DNA of 64,000 bases from Aliivibrio sp. EL58 (GTDB lineage: Bacteria > Pseudomonadota > Gammaproteobacteria > Enterobacterales > Vibrionaceae). A program made the position numbers and the translations under genes. Where the stretch lies: NCBI RefSeq assembly GCF_900312675.1, contig NZ_OMPC01000001.1:665633-729632 (forward strand), read 5' to 3'. The notes below the pieces were generated by a model. The model saw only the letters and a program-made list of their open reading frames with translations, did not search any database and was not told the origin of the DNA. Below are positions 26,799-35,537 of the stretch, piece by piece (the first letter of the stretch is position 1; every line of letters starts with the position of its first letter).

Positions 26799-27476
26799 AT
26801 GTCAGATTCAATATCGATCATTATTGCTGGTTCAACAGGGTTAATTGGCCATCATTTATTGAATTTTGCGTTAAAAAGTGAAGACGTAGAATGTGTGTAT
26901 AGCCTAAGTCGTCGACCTATTGAAGAAGCTTGTACTAAGTTGACTCAGTTAGTCACTCCTGACTTATCCATAGATAAAATGGCACTGGCCGATAATAAAC
27001 CTAGCATTGGTTTTATTACTCTAGGAACTACGATTAAAAAAGCAGGCAGCAAAGCAGCATTAAAAGCGGTAGATGCCTCTCTGGTAGTGGACGTCGCGCA
27101 ATCTATGCATGAGGTTGGTGTCGAGCATGTTTATATTGTCTCTTGCATTGGCGCTTCATCATCAGCGTTATCGCACTATTTAAAATGCAAAGGTGAGATG
27201 GAAGATAAGGTGACTCAAGTTGGTTTTAAAAGTGTCACGTTTATGCAACCAGGACCACTGGCAGGAGACAGAACAGAAGTTCGAAAAGATGAGACATTCC
27301 TACAAGGGGTTATGACTGTTTTAAATCCTTTAATGAAAGGCTTTTTATTAAATTATAAGCCTATTGAGGGAGAAGTCGTGGCGCAATGCATGCTTGATTT
27401 AGCATTCGAAAATCAAGATCTTATGGGTATTCATCGTTATACCTCAAAAGAGATGTTTAGATTACAAAAGAAGTAA
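26799..27476 (+). CDS. NAD(P)-binding Rossmann-fold protein, epimerase/HTATIP2-like
   Basis: A 225-residue short-chain-dehydrogenase-like protein. The N-terminus SIIIAGSTGLIGHHLL holds the G-x-x-G-x-x-G nucleotide loop; HVYIVSCIGASS and the SHYLKCKGEMED segment fill the places of the catalytic Ser and the Y-x-x-x-K, with the Tyr in HYLKCK. I start at the ATG at 26799, eight bases after AGGAG, instead of the in-frame ATG at 26769. Similar proteins are annotated as oxidoreductases without known substrate. Confidence 0.78.
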   Translation: MSDSISIIIAGSTGLIGHHLLNFALKSEDVECVYSLSRRPIEEACTKLTQLVTPDLSIDKMALADNKPSIGFITLGTTIKKAGSKAALKAVDASLVVDVAQSMHEVGVEHVYIVSCIGASSSALSHYLKCKGEMEDKVTQVGFKSVTFMQPGPLAGDRTEVRKDETFLQGVMTVLNPLMKGFLLNYKPIEGEVVAQCMLDLAFENQDLMGIHRYTSKEMFRLQKK

Positions 27477-27566
27477 AATGACCTTGAGATAACAATAGGG
27501 ATTACAATAAAAGAGATGATAACCAAGCCAGCTTATTCTGGTTTGTAAAAATTAGTGGAGTAACCC

Positions 27567-28493
27567 GTGTTGCAGTTTGATTATAATTTATTGAATACAT
27601 TAGAAGTATTGCTAGAAGAGCAGAGCGTAACTGCAGCCGCATCAAGATTACATTTAAGCCAATCGGCAGTCAGTAAGCAATTGGCAAAGTTACGAGAAGT
27701 ATTTGATGATCCCTTGTTTGAGCGAACACCTTATGGATTACGAGCCACACCAAGAGCAAAACAGTTAGCACCAGAGCTGCGTCAAGTATTACAACGATTA
27801 GAGTTATTTACGCGACCAAATGACTTTGAGCCAGATAAAAGTAAACGAACCTTTGATATTCATATGGTAGAGCCTGCGTATTCGTTGACTTACCCCTACT
27901 TTATGCCCGATTTATTAAAGCAAGCACCTCAAGTTAATGTGCACGCTAAAACTTGGCGTCGTGATAGTTTAGAGCAATTATTACGTTGTGAAATTGATTT
28001 GGCGATCAGTTGTTGGGAGTGGGATCCTCGCTCAAAATGGCACATTGAGAACATTCCCTCGGAGTTGAACTACGTTGAGTTGATCCAAGATCACGCGGTG
28101 TGTTTAGTCCGTGAAGATCATCCATTGTTTCAAGAGGAATGGAATCTAGATACCTTTTTAAAATATCGTCATTTACAAGTGGTTTTTGGTGGTATTGAGC
28201 AGTGGTTATTGGATGATATTCTTAATTTACAGCACCTAAAACGAGACATCGCGGTTAACTTAACTGACTTCCATTCAGCAATGGAGTTATGTGAAAACAG
28301 TGATTTAATTTTATGTGCTCCGGCAAAGTACGTCGATACGATGCTCAAGGGATCACCACTTAAAAAACTCAAAGCACCATTAAAAATGGAGCCCGGATGT
28401 TATGTATTGATGTGGCATAAGCATTTCGATTTTGACCACTCCCATCGTTGGTTTAGAGAGTTAATCATCGATAAAGTAAAAGGGATGGTTTAA
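27567..28493 (+). CDS. LysR-family transcription regulator
   Basis: A 308-residue regulator. Helix-turn-helix at about 18-45 (SVTAAASRLHLSQSAVSKQLAKLREVFDDPLF in the order typical of the LeuO/NodD-like branch) and a substrate-binding domain from about 90. The GTG start is supported by GGAG six bases upstream. No divergent target gene is present; it follows the Rossmann-fold gene by 90 bases and has its own terminator. Ligand unknown. Confidence 0.88.
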   Translation: MLQFDYNLLNTLEVLLEEQSVTAAASRLHLSQSAVSKQLAKLREVFDDPLFERTPYGLRATPRAKQLAPELRQVLQRLELFTRPNDFEPDKSKRTFDIHMVEPAYSLTYPYFMPDLLKQAPQVNVHAKTWRRDSLEQLLRCEIDLAISCWEWDPRSKWHIENIPSELNYVELIQDHAVCLVREDHPLFQEEWNLDTFLKYRHLQVVFGGIEQWLLDDILNLQHLKRDIAVNLTDFHSAMELCENSDLILCAPAKYVDTMLKGSPLKKLKAPLKMEPGCYVLMWHKHFDFDHSHRWFRELIIDKVKGMV

Positions 28494-28520
28494 TTTTTTA
28501 GTACAAAATGAGTGATAGAA

Positions 28521-28556
28521 AAAAGCCAATGGTGAGAGTCATTGGCTTTTATTTTT
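28521..28556 (+). terminator. Rho-independent terminator
   Basis: Perfect stem AAAAGCCAATG/CATTGGCTTTT with an 8-base loop followed by ATTTTT, 28 bases after the LysR stop. The beta-mannosidase gene ends convergently at 28602. Confidence 0.88.
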
Positions 28557-28601
28557 CGGCTTAATATATAGAACAGCTAATTAATTACATTGGTATAAGA
28601 A

Positions 28602-31010
28602 CTAATAACTGTTAGATAAATCATAGACTCGCAACGTGTTCGTGAGCGTTTCGAGATCATCTCCAATGTAGGTTATGGTGACTGGATTTTCAGGTAACAA
28701 TGTAAAGCTTGAGTCACTAAATCTGCCCTTTCCATCGTGTTCTAAATGCACAAAAAAAGCAGGATTATCGGTTCGTAACGTAATGCTCGCGCCTTCTTGA
28801 ACCACCTCAATATTCGCTTTTTTTAGAGTGAGCTGTTTTAATCGTTGATTTGCAAACCACGTATTTTGGAGCTGTTTTCCGTTAACGAATGCGTCAACAA
28901 AGAAGAAGCTGTTATTAGCACAATCGTGGTATTTCTCATGGCTTAATGACCAAATAACATCATTACCATCAGGCTCAATCGAGTAATTAATTGACCATTG
29001 TTTTAAGATCTCTCCATTAAAGTCCATCCAATAAACCGTACCATCAATATGATTTTCATTACGACAGTCATTTACCGCTCTAATACGAACCTCATTATTT
29101 GAGATCTCAAAAGGAAGGTATGTCGGTGCAAAAAATCGTTTAGCATGGTAGTGAAGTTGCTTCCATCGACCACTGTATTCAATGCTCGACCATGAACTGA
29201 CAGGCCAGTTATCATTTAACTGCCAATACAACATGCCACGGCAAATTGGGCTAATTGCTCGCCAATAGTCACACCCTGTTTTAATCGCAATAGCTTGCTG
29301 CACTTGGCTTAAATACAGCATGTTTTCAAAGCTAGATGGGAAACGGAAATAGCGAGTAAACATCTCAGTGATGATGCTGTTTCCGCGGCCATTTTTTTGA
29401 TGTGCTTCAAAGGTTGGAGAGGTGACGTTCCAATCTTCTTCAGGGACAAAGGTTTTCACCTCGGCAAAAGAGGGCCAAGATTGAAAGCCAAATTCAGAGC
29501 AAAAACGAGGCTTAATATCGAGATAGGCATCGAATGATTTACCTGAGTGCCAAACATCCCAAAAATGCATATCACCACGATTGTCGTTATGCCACGCATC
29601 ACCAAAATCCATATCGCCATTACAAGGTGAGCTCGTCCAAAAACGACGGTTTGGGTCTTCCTCTGCAACCCATTTAGCAATATTTCGGTTTAAACGATCG
29701 TAATTAACCGTGTAGGTCGTCTTGTTGTTTTTAGATTCATCATACCAACCAATGGCACCAATGACTTCGTTATCACCACACCAAATTACAATAGATGGGT
29801 GATCTTTCAACCGTTGGATCTGTTGGCGAATTTCAGGCTCAACTTCATCTATAAAGGCATCAGTAGAAGGGTAGAGTGAGCAGGCAAACATCATGTCTTG
29901 CCAAACCATTAACCCTAGCTCATCACAGATGTCATAGAACATATCGGACTCATATTGCCCGCCGCCCCATACTCTGATCATGTTCATATTAGCGTCTTTC
30001 GCACTGCCTAATAATTCACGATAACGCACTTTTGATTCTCGGCTTGGCATGGCATCCATCGGGATCCAATTTGCCCCTTTTGAATTGATAGGAAAGCCAT
30101 TAATGACAAACTCCATTGCTGAACCAATTTGGTCAGGCTTGTTGTTAAGTACTAGCTCTCTAAGACCGATTTTTTTAGAAATAGTCTGGTTATTAAGATC
30201 AACATGCAAAGAATATAAAGGCTGTTCACCATAGCCTGAAGGCCACCAAAGTTCAGGCTCTGTAATATGAAAACTAACCGTCGTCATCCCCGTTTTACTG
30301 GTGGTAGTCATCTGAATTTGATCGCCAAACGTCACCGTTATTTCATGATCAGCAATAGGATCATGGTTAATCGTGACATTAACTTCAACCCTATTTTGAT
30401 GCCAAATCTGCTCTGTTTGGGCAGACAATAAAGTGATGTGTTCAATTACATCAATATAAACAGGATCATAAATACCAGAGACTAATAAACAGATCCCCCA
30501 ATCCCATCCTGAATGGCATTGTGTTTTACGGATCAGATTCATGTGCGGCACTTTGTTATTACCTACCGCCCATGGAATAGGCATCGGTAAGGTTTCGGCT
30601 CGTTGCTCTCCTTCTTTATCAACTCTAGAAAAATGCACAGAGATGATATTGTCGCCCAGTTCAACAAACGGTTTGATATTGATGTGATGTAACTGAAACA
30701 TATTGGTACTGTGTAACACCAGTTCACCATTAATGAATACATCGGCAAGGGTATCTAAGCGACTTAGATTTAATAGCAATGAAGAGGCATTGAGTTCTTG
30801 TTGCGACAAATAAAAAGTATGAGATAAATGCCAATCGCATTCTCTTACCCATTGAACGTCTTTCTCGTTCACTCCTTGGTAGGGATCAGTAATAATATTC
30901 GCATGATAGAGAGCTTGATAATTATCCCCTGGAATAGTCATGGGAATACAGATAGTTGGGTGTGTCGGAGAGGTCAGTGTCCAATCACCATTAAGAGAAA
31001 CCTGCGACAT
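28602..31010 (-). CDS. Beta-mannosidase (glycoside hydrolase family 2)
   Basis: An 802-residue glycosidase releasing beta-mannose from the non-reducing ends of oligosaccharides (EC 3.2.1.25). The N-terminal sugar-binding domain (about 1-190) is followed by the immunoglobulin-like domain and the TIM barrel. The acid/base is Glu415 in WCGDNEVIG and the nucleophile Glu506 in CSEFGFQSWPS, both as in GH2 mannosidases (VWGGGQYE and WQDMMFACSLYP are also conserved). There is no signal peptide, so it acts on imported sugars in the cytoplasm. No mannoside transporter lies next to it; it stands alone with a long upstream region. Confidence 0.9.
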   Translation of the reverse strand: MSQVSLNGDWTLTSPTHPTICIPMTIPGDNYQALYHANIITDPYQGVNEKDVQWVRECDWHLSHTFYLSQQELNASSLLLNLSRLDTLADVFINGELVLHSTNMFQLHHINIKPFVELGDNIISVHFSRVDKEGEQRAETLPMPIPWAVGNNKVPHMNLIRKTQCHSGWDWGICLLVSGIYDPVYIDVIEHITLLSAQTEQIWHQNRVEVNVTINHDPIADHEITVTFGDQIQMTTTSKTGMTTVSFHITEPELWWPSGYGEQPLYSLHVDLNNQTISKKIGLRELVLNNKPDQIGSAMEFVINGFPINSKGANWIPMDAMPSRESKVRYRELLGSAKDANMNMIRVWGGGQYESDMFYDICDELGLMVWQDMMFACSLYPSTDAFIDEVEPEIRQQIQRLKDHPSIVIWCGDNEVIGAIGWYDESKNNKTTYTVNYDRLNRNIAKWVAEEDPNRRFWTSSPCNGDMDFGDAWHNDNRGDMHFWDVWHSGKSFDAYLDIKPRFCSEFGFQSWPSFAEVKTFVPEEDWNVTSPTFEAHQKNGRGNSIITEMFTRYFRFPSSFENMLYLSQVQQAIAIKTGCDYWRAISPICRGMLYWQLNDNWPVSSWSSIEYSGRWKQLHYHAKRFFAPTYLPFEISNNEVRIRAVNDCRNENHIDGTVYWMDFNGEILKQWSINYSIEPDGNDVIWSLSHEKYHDCANNSFFFVDAFVNGKQLQNTWFANQRLKQLTLKKANIEVVQEGASITLRTDNPAFFVHLEHDGKGRFSDSSFTLLPENPVTITYIGDDLETLTNTLRVYDLSNSY

Positions 31011-31531
31011 AAAAAATCCTTCTGATGCCGTTGATATAGAGACCGTAAGTAAGGAGGGAGTGTATGTTTGAGATGAGAAAAAAAATGTGAGTTCACTCTC
31101 GGATAAGAGCGAACCATAGGCTTATTTTTCTATATATTAGAGTGAATGCACAAAATACTTATTGATACTTAACTGTTTAAGAGAGTTAGAAAAGTAGGCT
31201 GTTCTCATGTCCGGTCGCCACTTATCTGTGGCTTTCTTTTATTAACCATTACTTGAGTTATGCAATCCATTTGACTGATGGATAAAAAATTTCATCCATA
31301 AACAGATAAAGTCTTTTTCTTCGGTGCTCTGTATTTATAAAATCTTAAATTTATCAGTATTAACCATTGTAATAATGAGAGGTTGAATTTATTTTCATGG
31401 AATAGTAAACACAATATAGAAAATGCCATTCCAAAACCTTCAACTTAAGTGGTATGATATTCTGTTATATCTTGCTGTTGATACTATTATTATTAGCATG
31501 TGCGGAATTTTATAAACGGGTTAACATAAAA
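31011..31531. other. Divergent promoter region of the mannosidase and a chemoreceptor
   Basis: 521 bases without a convincing gene. It contains a small GCCAC/GTGGC hairpin (31217-31232) followed by a TTTCTTTTATT tract that could end a short leader or small RNA, and several short ATGGAT/ATCCAT repeats around 31270-31305. A hydrophobic in-frame extension of the chemoreceptor (from 31454) exists but looks non-native. Confidence 0.4.
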
Positions 31532-33409
31532 ATGAATATTTCAATAAAGAACAAACTGACTATCATGTTTGTCGCAGTTATATTAATCATGGCTTCAATA
31601 CAAACATACATGACGGGTAAGCAGTTAATGGAAGAAACGTATCGTTCTGTTAACCAGTTCTCCGCAGCAATTACCAAATCGAGTGTACTTGGTATCGAGA
31701 AATGGATTGACGGTAAAATTCAGATCTTACAAGCAACAGAACAAGCCTTTAACTATTCAGCAGAGCCAATCAGTTATTTTTCTCAATCGGAACATTCAGG
31801 CCGATTTGATATTACTTATGCAGGCCTTTCAACGGGTGAGTTTTATCAAAGTAAAAATATACCGGTACCTAATGGTTATGACCCACGAACTAGAGATTGG
31901 TACAACCAAGCGAAAAACTCAACCAATGCCATTGTTACGAGCCCTTATATTGATGTGGGTACAGGTAAGTTAGTGATTACTATTGCTGATTCATTCAATA
32001 CTAATGGATACACAGGGGTTATTGGCGCAGACATTAGCATTCAAGCTATTGTTGATGATGTTTTGTCGATTAATCAAGATGGTGTAACTGCTTATCTTGT
32101 GGATAGTGATGGTAAATTTGTTGCTCACGATGACCGCAGTATGCTGCAAAAATCCGCGACAGTTTTAGGCAGTGGATTTACGATGAATAATATTGAGAAG
32201 TTGGCTCGTAATCATTCTCAATCAGAAGGCATCGTTAATGGCAAAGAGGCATTCATCACAGCAGCTAAAGAGACGACTTCTGGTTGGTACTTTATTGCTG
32301 TTGTTGATAAAGATCTTGCATTCGCCTCGGTTCGCAGCGTGATCCGTGATTCTGCATTTATGGTTGTTTTACAGCTGGTGATTATTGCCGCTTTAGCTAT
32401 GTTTTTAATCAAGAAAGCACTGGCGCCATTGAATATATTAAGCAAAGCGATGGAAGATCTTTCTAAAGGAGAAGGTGACTTAACTCAGCGCATTGAAGTT
32501 GATTCAAAAGATGAAATTGGTCATTTAGCTGCTCATGTAAATGCCTTTATTGAGAAGTTGCACACCATCATTAAAGATATCGCAACATCATCATCAGAGC
32601 TTAACTCCCAATCAAAAGTAAGTACGCAGGTGGCATGTAAAACCAGTGATGGTTTAGCGATTCAAGTGAATGAAATCACTCAAATTGCAGCGGCAGTACA
32701 TGAAATGTCCGCGACGGCTCAAGAAGTGGCTAATAACGCTCAGCTAACCGCAGAATCAGCAATTAACTCAACAGAAAGCTGCGAGCAAGGCAAGCAAGTC
32801 ATTATTCGCAACCAAGAATCAATTACGAATCTAGCAAACCAAGTTGATAACGCGTCTGGGATAATTCAAGAGCTTGAAAGCAATGCTCAACAGATTAACA
32901 CCATACTTTCAACCATCCGTGATATTGCTGAACAAACGAATCTATTAGCGCTAAATGCGGCGATAGAGGCAGCTCGCGCAGGTGATCAAGGTCGAGGTTT
33001 TGCGGTTGTGGCTGATGAAGTGCGTGTGCTTTCACAGCGAACTCACAGTTCAACAGATGAAATTCGCCAGATGATTGAAACATTGCAGCGCAATACCAAT
33101 AGCGCAGTTCATAGTATGGACGAGAGTAAGAAGTTTGCTCAATCAAGTGTCGATGATGCAAATAATGCTACGACTGCATTAGAAGAAATCTCGTTTTCTA
33201 TTCAACAAATCTCAGACATGGCAATGCAGATCTCAAATGCGGCAGCGGAGCAAAGAACCGTGACGGACGAAGTAAGCCAAAACATTCAATCAGCAAGTGA
33301 TGTATCCGATCAAATGTCAAACGAAGCAAGCAATTCACAGCAGCTATCTGAAGAGTTGCGTGAGATCGCAACGCAGTTGAATAATCAAGTACACTTATTT
33401 AAATATTAA
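31532..33409 (+). CDS. Methyl-accepting chemotaxis protein with Cache sensor
   Basis: A 625-residue transmembrane chemoreceptor. I start at the ATG at 31532 ([13 protein letters not shown]), which gives a normal first membrane helix; the longer frame would add a second hydrophobic run. The periplasmic part (about 30-270) is a dCache domain, seen in [37 protein letters not shown] and [14 protein letters not shown]. Then come a second helix, HAMP (about 310-360, [17 protein letters not shown]) and the signalling tip [20 protein letters not shown]. dCache receptors of this kind usually bind amino acids or other small organic molecules. Confidence 0.9.
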   Translation: MNISIKNKLTIMFVAVILIMASIQTYMTGKQLMEETYRSVNQFSAAITKSSVLGIEKWIDGKIQILQATEQAFNYSAEPISYFSQSEHSGRFDITYAGLSTGEFYQSKNIPVPNGYDPRTRDWYNQAKNSTNAIVTSPYIDVGTGKLVITIADSFNTNGYTGVIGADISIQAIVDDVLSINQDGVTAYLVDSDGKFVAHDDRSMLQKSATVLGSGFTMNNIEKLARNHSQSEGIVNGKEAFITAAKETTSGWYFIAVVDKDLAFASVRSVIRDSAFMVVLQLVIIAALAMFLIKKALAPLNILSKAMEDLSKGEGDLTQRIEVDSKDEIGHLAAHVNAFIEKLHTIIKDIATSSSELNSQSKVSTQVACKTSDGLAIQVNEITQIAAAVHEMSATAQEVANNAQLTAESAINSTESCEQGKQVIIRNQESITNLANQVDNASGIIQELESNAQQINTILSTIRDIAEQTNLLALNAAIEAARAGDQGRGFAVVADEVRVLSQRTHSSTDEIRQMIETLQRNTNSAVHSMDESKKFAQSSVDDANNATTALEEISFSIQQISDMAMQISNAAAEQRTVTDEVSQNIQSASDVSDQMSNEASNSQQLSEELREIATQLNNQVHLFKY

Positions 33410-33430
33410 ACGGTAATAAAAATAGTACCT

Positions 33431-33492
33431 ATGCCTCTGTTGAACTTATTAATTATGTTATTTGTTAATAATCTTCAATGGAGGCATTTTTG
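33431..33492 (+). terminator. Long rho-independent terminator
   Basis: Arms ATGCCTCTGTTGAA and TTCAATGGAGGCAT pair at 12 of 14 positions, with an inner TTATTAA/TTAATAA stem, followed by TTTTTG. It ends the chemoreceptor transcript. Confidence 0.8.
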
Positions 33493-33676
33493 TATACATT
33501 AATTGAGTATAGTGAGATATAGGTCTATTTTTGCTGAACTATCTATTGATTGTTTTGTTGTGAATAAATAGATTCATTCATAGGTTTTATAAAAAACGGT
33601 TAACTCTAAATAATAAAATATCGCATCCAATTTTAAATCATTTTTGAGACGTTTTATTTAATAGAGGAAACTAACT

Positions 33677-33964
33677 ATGGCTAAATACCAATTCTTTTGC
33701 ATTCCCAATAGCAATCGTAAGCAATACACCTTTCTTGATATGGCATCAAGCTCGTTCTTACAAGAGAAATCTGCGATTTTAGATCAAGGTTTTGAAGTAG
33801 AGGATGATGTCATCTATGCAGATACTCCTGAAGACGCTGTTGAAAAATTTAAATCAAATTTCATTTATGCGGTTGATGAATATGGTAAAGCAAATGTTAG
33901 TTATGGCTTTGTCGTCTTTCTACAATCGATCTATAAAATGATTTTTTCTAAGAAAGTTAAATAA
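33677..33964 (+). CDS. Small protein of unknown function
   Basis: A 95-residue cytoplasmic protein with ATG start behind GAGGAAACTAACT. It is mixed alpha/beta, with an acidic middle (VEDDVIYADTPEDAVEKFKSNFIYAVDEYG) and a more hydrophobic basic tail. I do not recognise a domain. The good ribosome-binding site and codon pattern support a real gene. It is probably cotranscribed with the membrane protein gene 38 bases downstream. Confidence 0.65.
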   Translation: MAKYQFFCIPNSNRKQYTFLDMASSSFLQEKSAILDQGFEVEDDVIYADTPEDAVEKFKSNFIYAVDEYGKANVSYGFVVFLQSIYKMIFSKKVK

Positions 33965-34002
33965 CTTATCGTAACAATAACAGTGCATGAAAAGGAAAAA
34001 GC

Positions 34003-34431
34003 ATGGACAAGGTATTATTTGATTCGAAGAAATATCAGCTCACCGAAAGCAGTTTTACCTATCAAGGCCACAAGGAAAAATTAGAACATATTTTAAGTCT
34101 TAATATAATTCAGTGGGGGAGAAAAGAGCGTATTAAGTATGGAATGGGACTAGGCATATTCAGTGTGATCATGTTCTATACCATTGGCTGGTTTTTAATA
34201 TTGCCAATCCTCGATGCGTTAAGTGGGAATGAGTTATCTGATTATTTAGTTGAAGCCGTTACTTCATTAGTTTTCATCTTTTTTAGTGTGTTAGGTTACC
34301 TTTCTCGTAAGGGATACACATTAGAGTTAGAGAAAGCCAATGGGAACAAAGGAACCATAGGAAAATGCATCCATCGATTAGATTTTGATAAGCTATTAGT
34401 GGCCTTTGTTGAGGCTAAAAAGCTAAAATAA
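34003..34431 (+). CDS. Small membrane protein of unknown function
   Basis: A 142-residue protein preceded by AAGGAAAAAGC. Two hydrophobic helices (about 50-70 and 84-104) flank a short loop, and both ends are charged and probably cytoplasmic. No named family recognised. Its last 9 bases overlap the end of the convergent gene 34423-34908, which is unusual but compatible with both being real. Confidence 0.65.
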   Translation: MDKVLFDSKKYQLTESSFTYQGHKEKLEHILSLNIIQWGRKERIKYGMGLGIFSVIMFYTIGWFLILPILDALSGNELSDYLVEAVTSLVFIFFSVLGYLSRKGYTLELEKANGNKGTIGKCIHRLDFDKLLVAFVEAKKLK

Positions 34432-34908
34432 ATCGTTAAAAGATAGCTGAAGATGGTGCATGAAAATAACACCTTTGGAATCCGGCACAATGCCATTAAC
34501 AACAGAAAAGGCGATTGTGTCGGTAATAGGGTAAGTAAAGATCAGTTGGGGTATTAAATAAAGACTAATGTCGTCATTAATGTAAGTGATTATTTGGTCT
34601 TTTTCATAACCAGTAACTACGCCAGCGACAGCACCTAAATGAACGGATAGATCGTATATTTTTACGCTATCCTCCATTAGAAACTTCCAACCCACTAACG
34701 TAGATTTGTTATGGTAAGAGTTAACAAAGTGCGCAACACTAAAGCCATTATTAATGCTTAATCCAATTAACTGGTGGCTTTCATTATAATCATAATCTCG
34801 GTCCACATAATGGTTACTGTAGCCTAAAAAAACGACTTCGACAGAGTTTGAATATGCATTAGTTGTAAAGAAAATTAAAAGTAAACCAGGCAGTGAAATC
34901 CATTTCAT
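34423..34908 (-). CDS. Exported, probably outer-membrane beta-barrel protein
   Basis: A 161-residue protein with a clear signal peptide (1-20, ending AYS). The mature part is made of alternating hydrophobic strands, e.g. GLSINNGFSVAHFVNSYHN, LSVHLGAVAGVVTGY and ISLYLIPQLIFTYPI. The G-x-V-T-G-Y...LIPQL pattern reminds me of small phage- or envelope-associated barrel proteins, without a firm family. Function unknown. Confidence 0.6.
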   Translation of the reverse strand: MKWISLPGLLLIFFTTNAYSNSVEVVFLGYSNHYVDRDYDYNESHQLIGLSINNGFSVAHFVNSYHNKSTLVGWKFLMEDSVKIYDLSVHLGAVAGVVTGYEKDQIITYINDDISLYLIPQLIFTYPITDTIAFSVVNGIVPDSKGVIFMHHLQLSFNDLF

Positions 34909-34992
34909 TCAGGCTCCTAAAAAGTAAGAAGGTAAAATGTAATGGTAGTCAGATAATCTTGATTTTTCTTGTTTATTTCTGGTTTTTTGGAC

Positions 34993-35100
34993 TTATGCTA
35001 TAAAAATAACATGACCACAAATACAATACCAAATACAGCTGGTTTCGCTATAAAACCACTCTTGATGCTGGCGACAACATGGGCAAATCATCTTATCCAT
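34993..35100 (-). CDS. 35-residue zinc-ribbon-like protein
   Basis: Found by reading the intergenic DNA: MDKMICPCCRQHQEW..., with the C-terminal part CIWYCICGHVIFIA. CPCC and CICG, with a further Cys and a His between and after, form a plausible zinc ribbon. The ATG at 35100 has GAGG five bases upstream. An overlapping frame on the other strand (34969-35190) has no such support. Function unknown; small size and lack of a comparison keep confidence moderate. Confidence 0.5.
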   Translation of the reverse strand: MDKMICPCCRQHQEWFYSETSCIWYCICGHVIFIA

Positions 35101-35359
35101 ATATCCTCACTTAATATTCTTTCTTTTATTAATTATGGAATCTATTTTCTTTTTGGCAAACCAATATTTGAGCTCATGAGGTTCATTTAGAGTTAACTAA
35201 TGTTTTTATGTAACTGTTAGAAATAACAGTAACAATGTTTTGATAAATAGTCTTTTAAACCTCGATATTTAGTCATGTTTTTGGCGAGTGTCACATTTTG
35301 AATGTAACGAATAGAGGTAGAATAAGTTACCGAAACAAAAGTTTGCTCAAGGAGGAGTA
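35101..35359. other. Intergenic DNA
   Basis: AT-rich with no convincing reading frame; it contains the promoter of the small gene at 35360. Confidence 0.35.
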
Positions 35360-35482
35360 ATGTTTATATCGGAAGGGTTAAGTCCACTGACAGAATTAGT
35401 CATTTGGATGAGTTATGCAATAACCATTGTGATTGCAGTTCTCGGTGTCAGTATTTTGATCGAGTTCAATAAAAAAGAGTAA
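35360..35482 (+). CDS. 40-residue single-helix membrane protein
   Basis: Starts MFISEGLSPLTELVIWMSYA and ends ILIEFNKKE: one transmembrane helix (about 13-33) with a charged cytoplasmic tail. It is preceded by a near-perfect AGGAGGAGTA ribosome-binding site and followed four bases after the stop by a strong terminator, so it is a complete one-gene unit. Family unknown to me. A protein of the same size and build, ending REKE, is encoded at 60934. Confidence 0.72.
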   Translation: MFISEGLSPLTELVIWMSYAITIVIAVLGVSILIEFNKKE

Positions 35483-35485
35483 AAT

Positions 35486-35524
35486 AAAAGACAGCGATAT
35501 TTTCATATGGCTGTCTTTTTTAGT
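35486..35524. terminator. Rho-independent terminator
   Basis: Perfect stem AAAAGACAGC/GCTGTCTTTT followed by T residues on the plus strand, directly after the small membrane protein gene and 14 bases before the convergent chemoreceptor stop. Confidence 0.88.
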
Positions 35525-35537
35525 TTAAGGCTAGTTT

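Noticed and set aside
31217-31245. Small RNA gene with terminator
   Set aside because: The stem is only five base pairs and no promoter could be assigned; kept as a note in the intergenic entry.
34969-35190. 73-codon open frame on the plus strand
   Set aside because: No ribosome-binding site or recognisable product, and it overlaps a better supported zinc-ribbon frame on the other strand.
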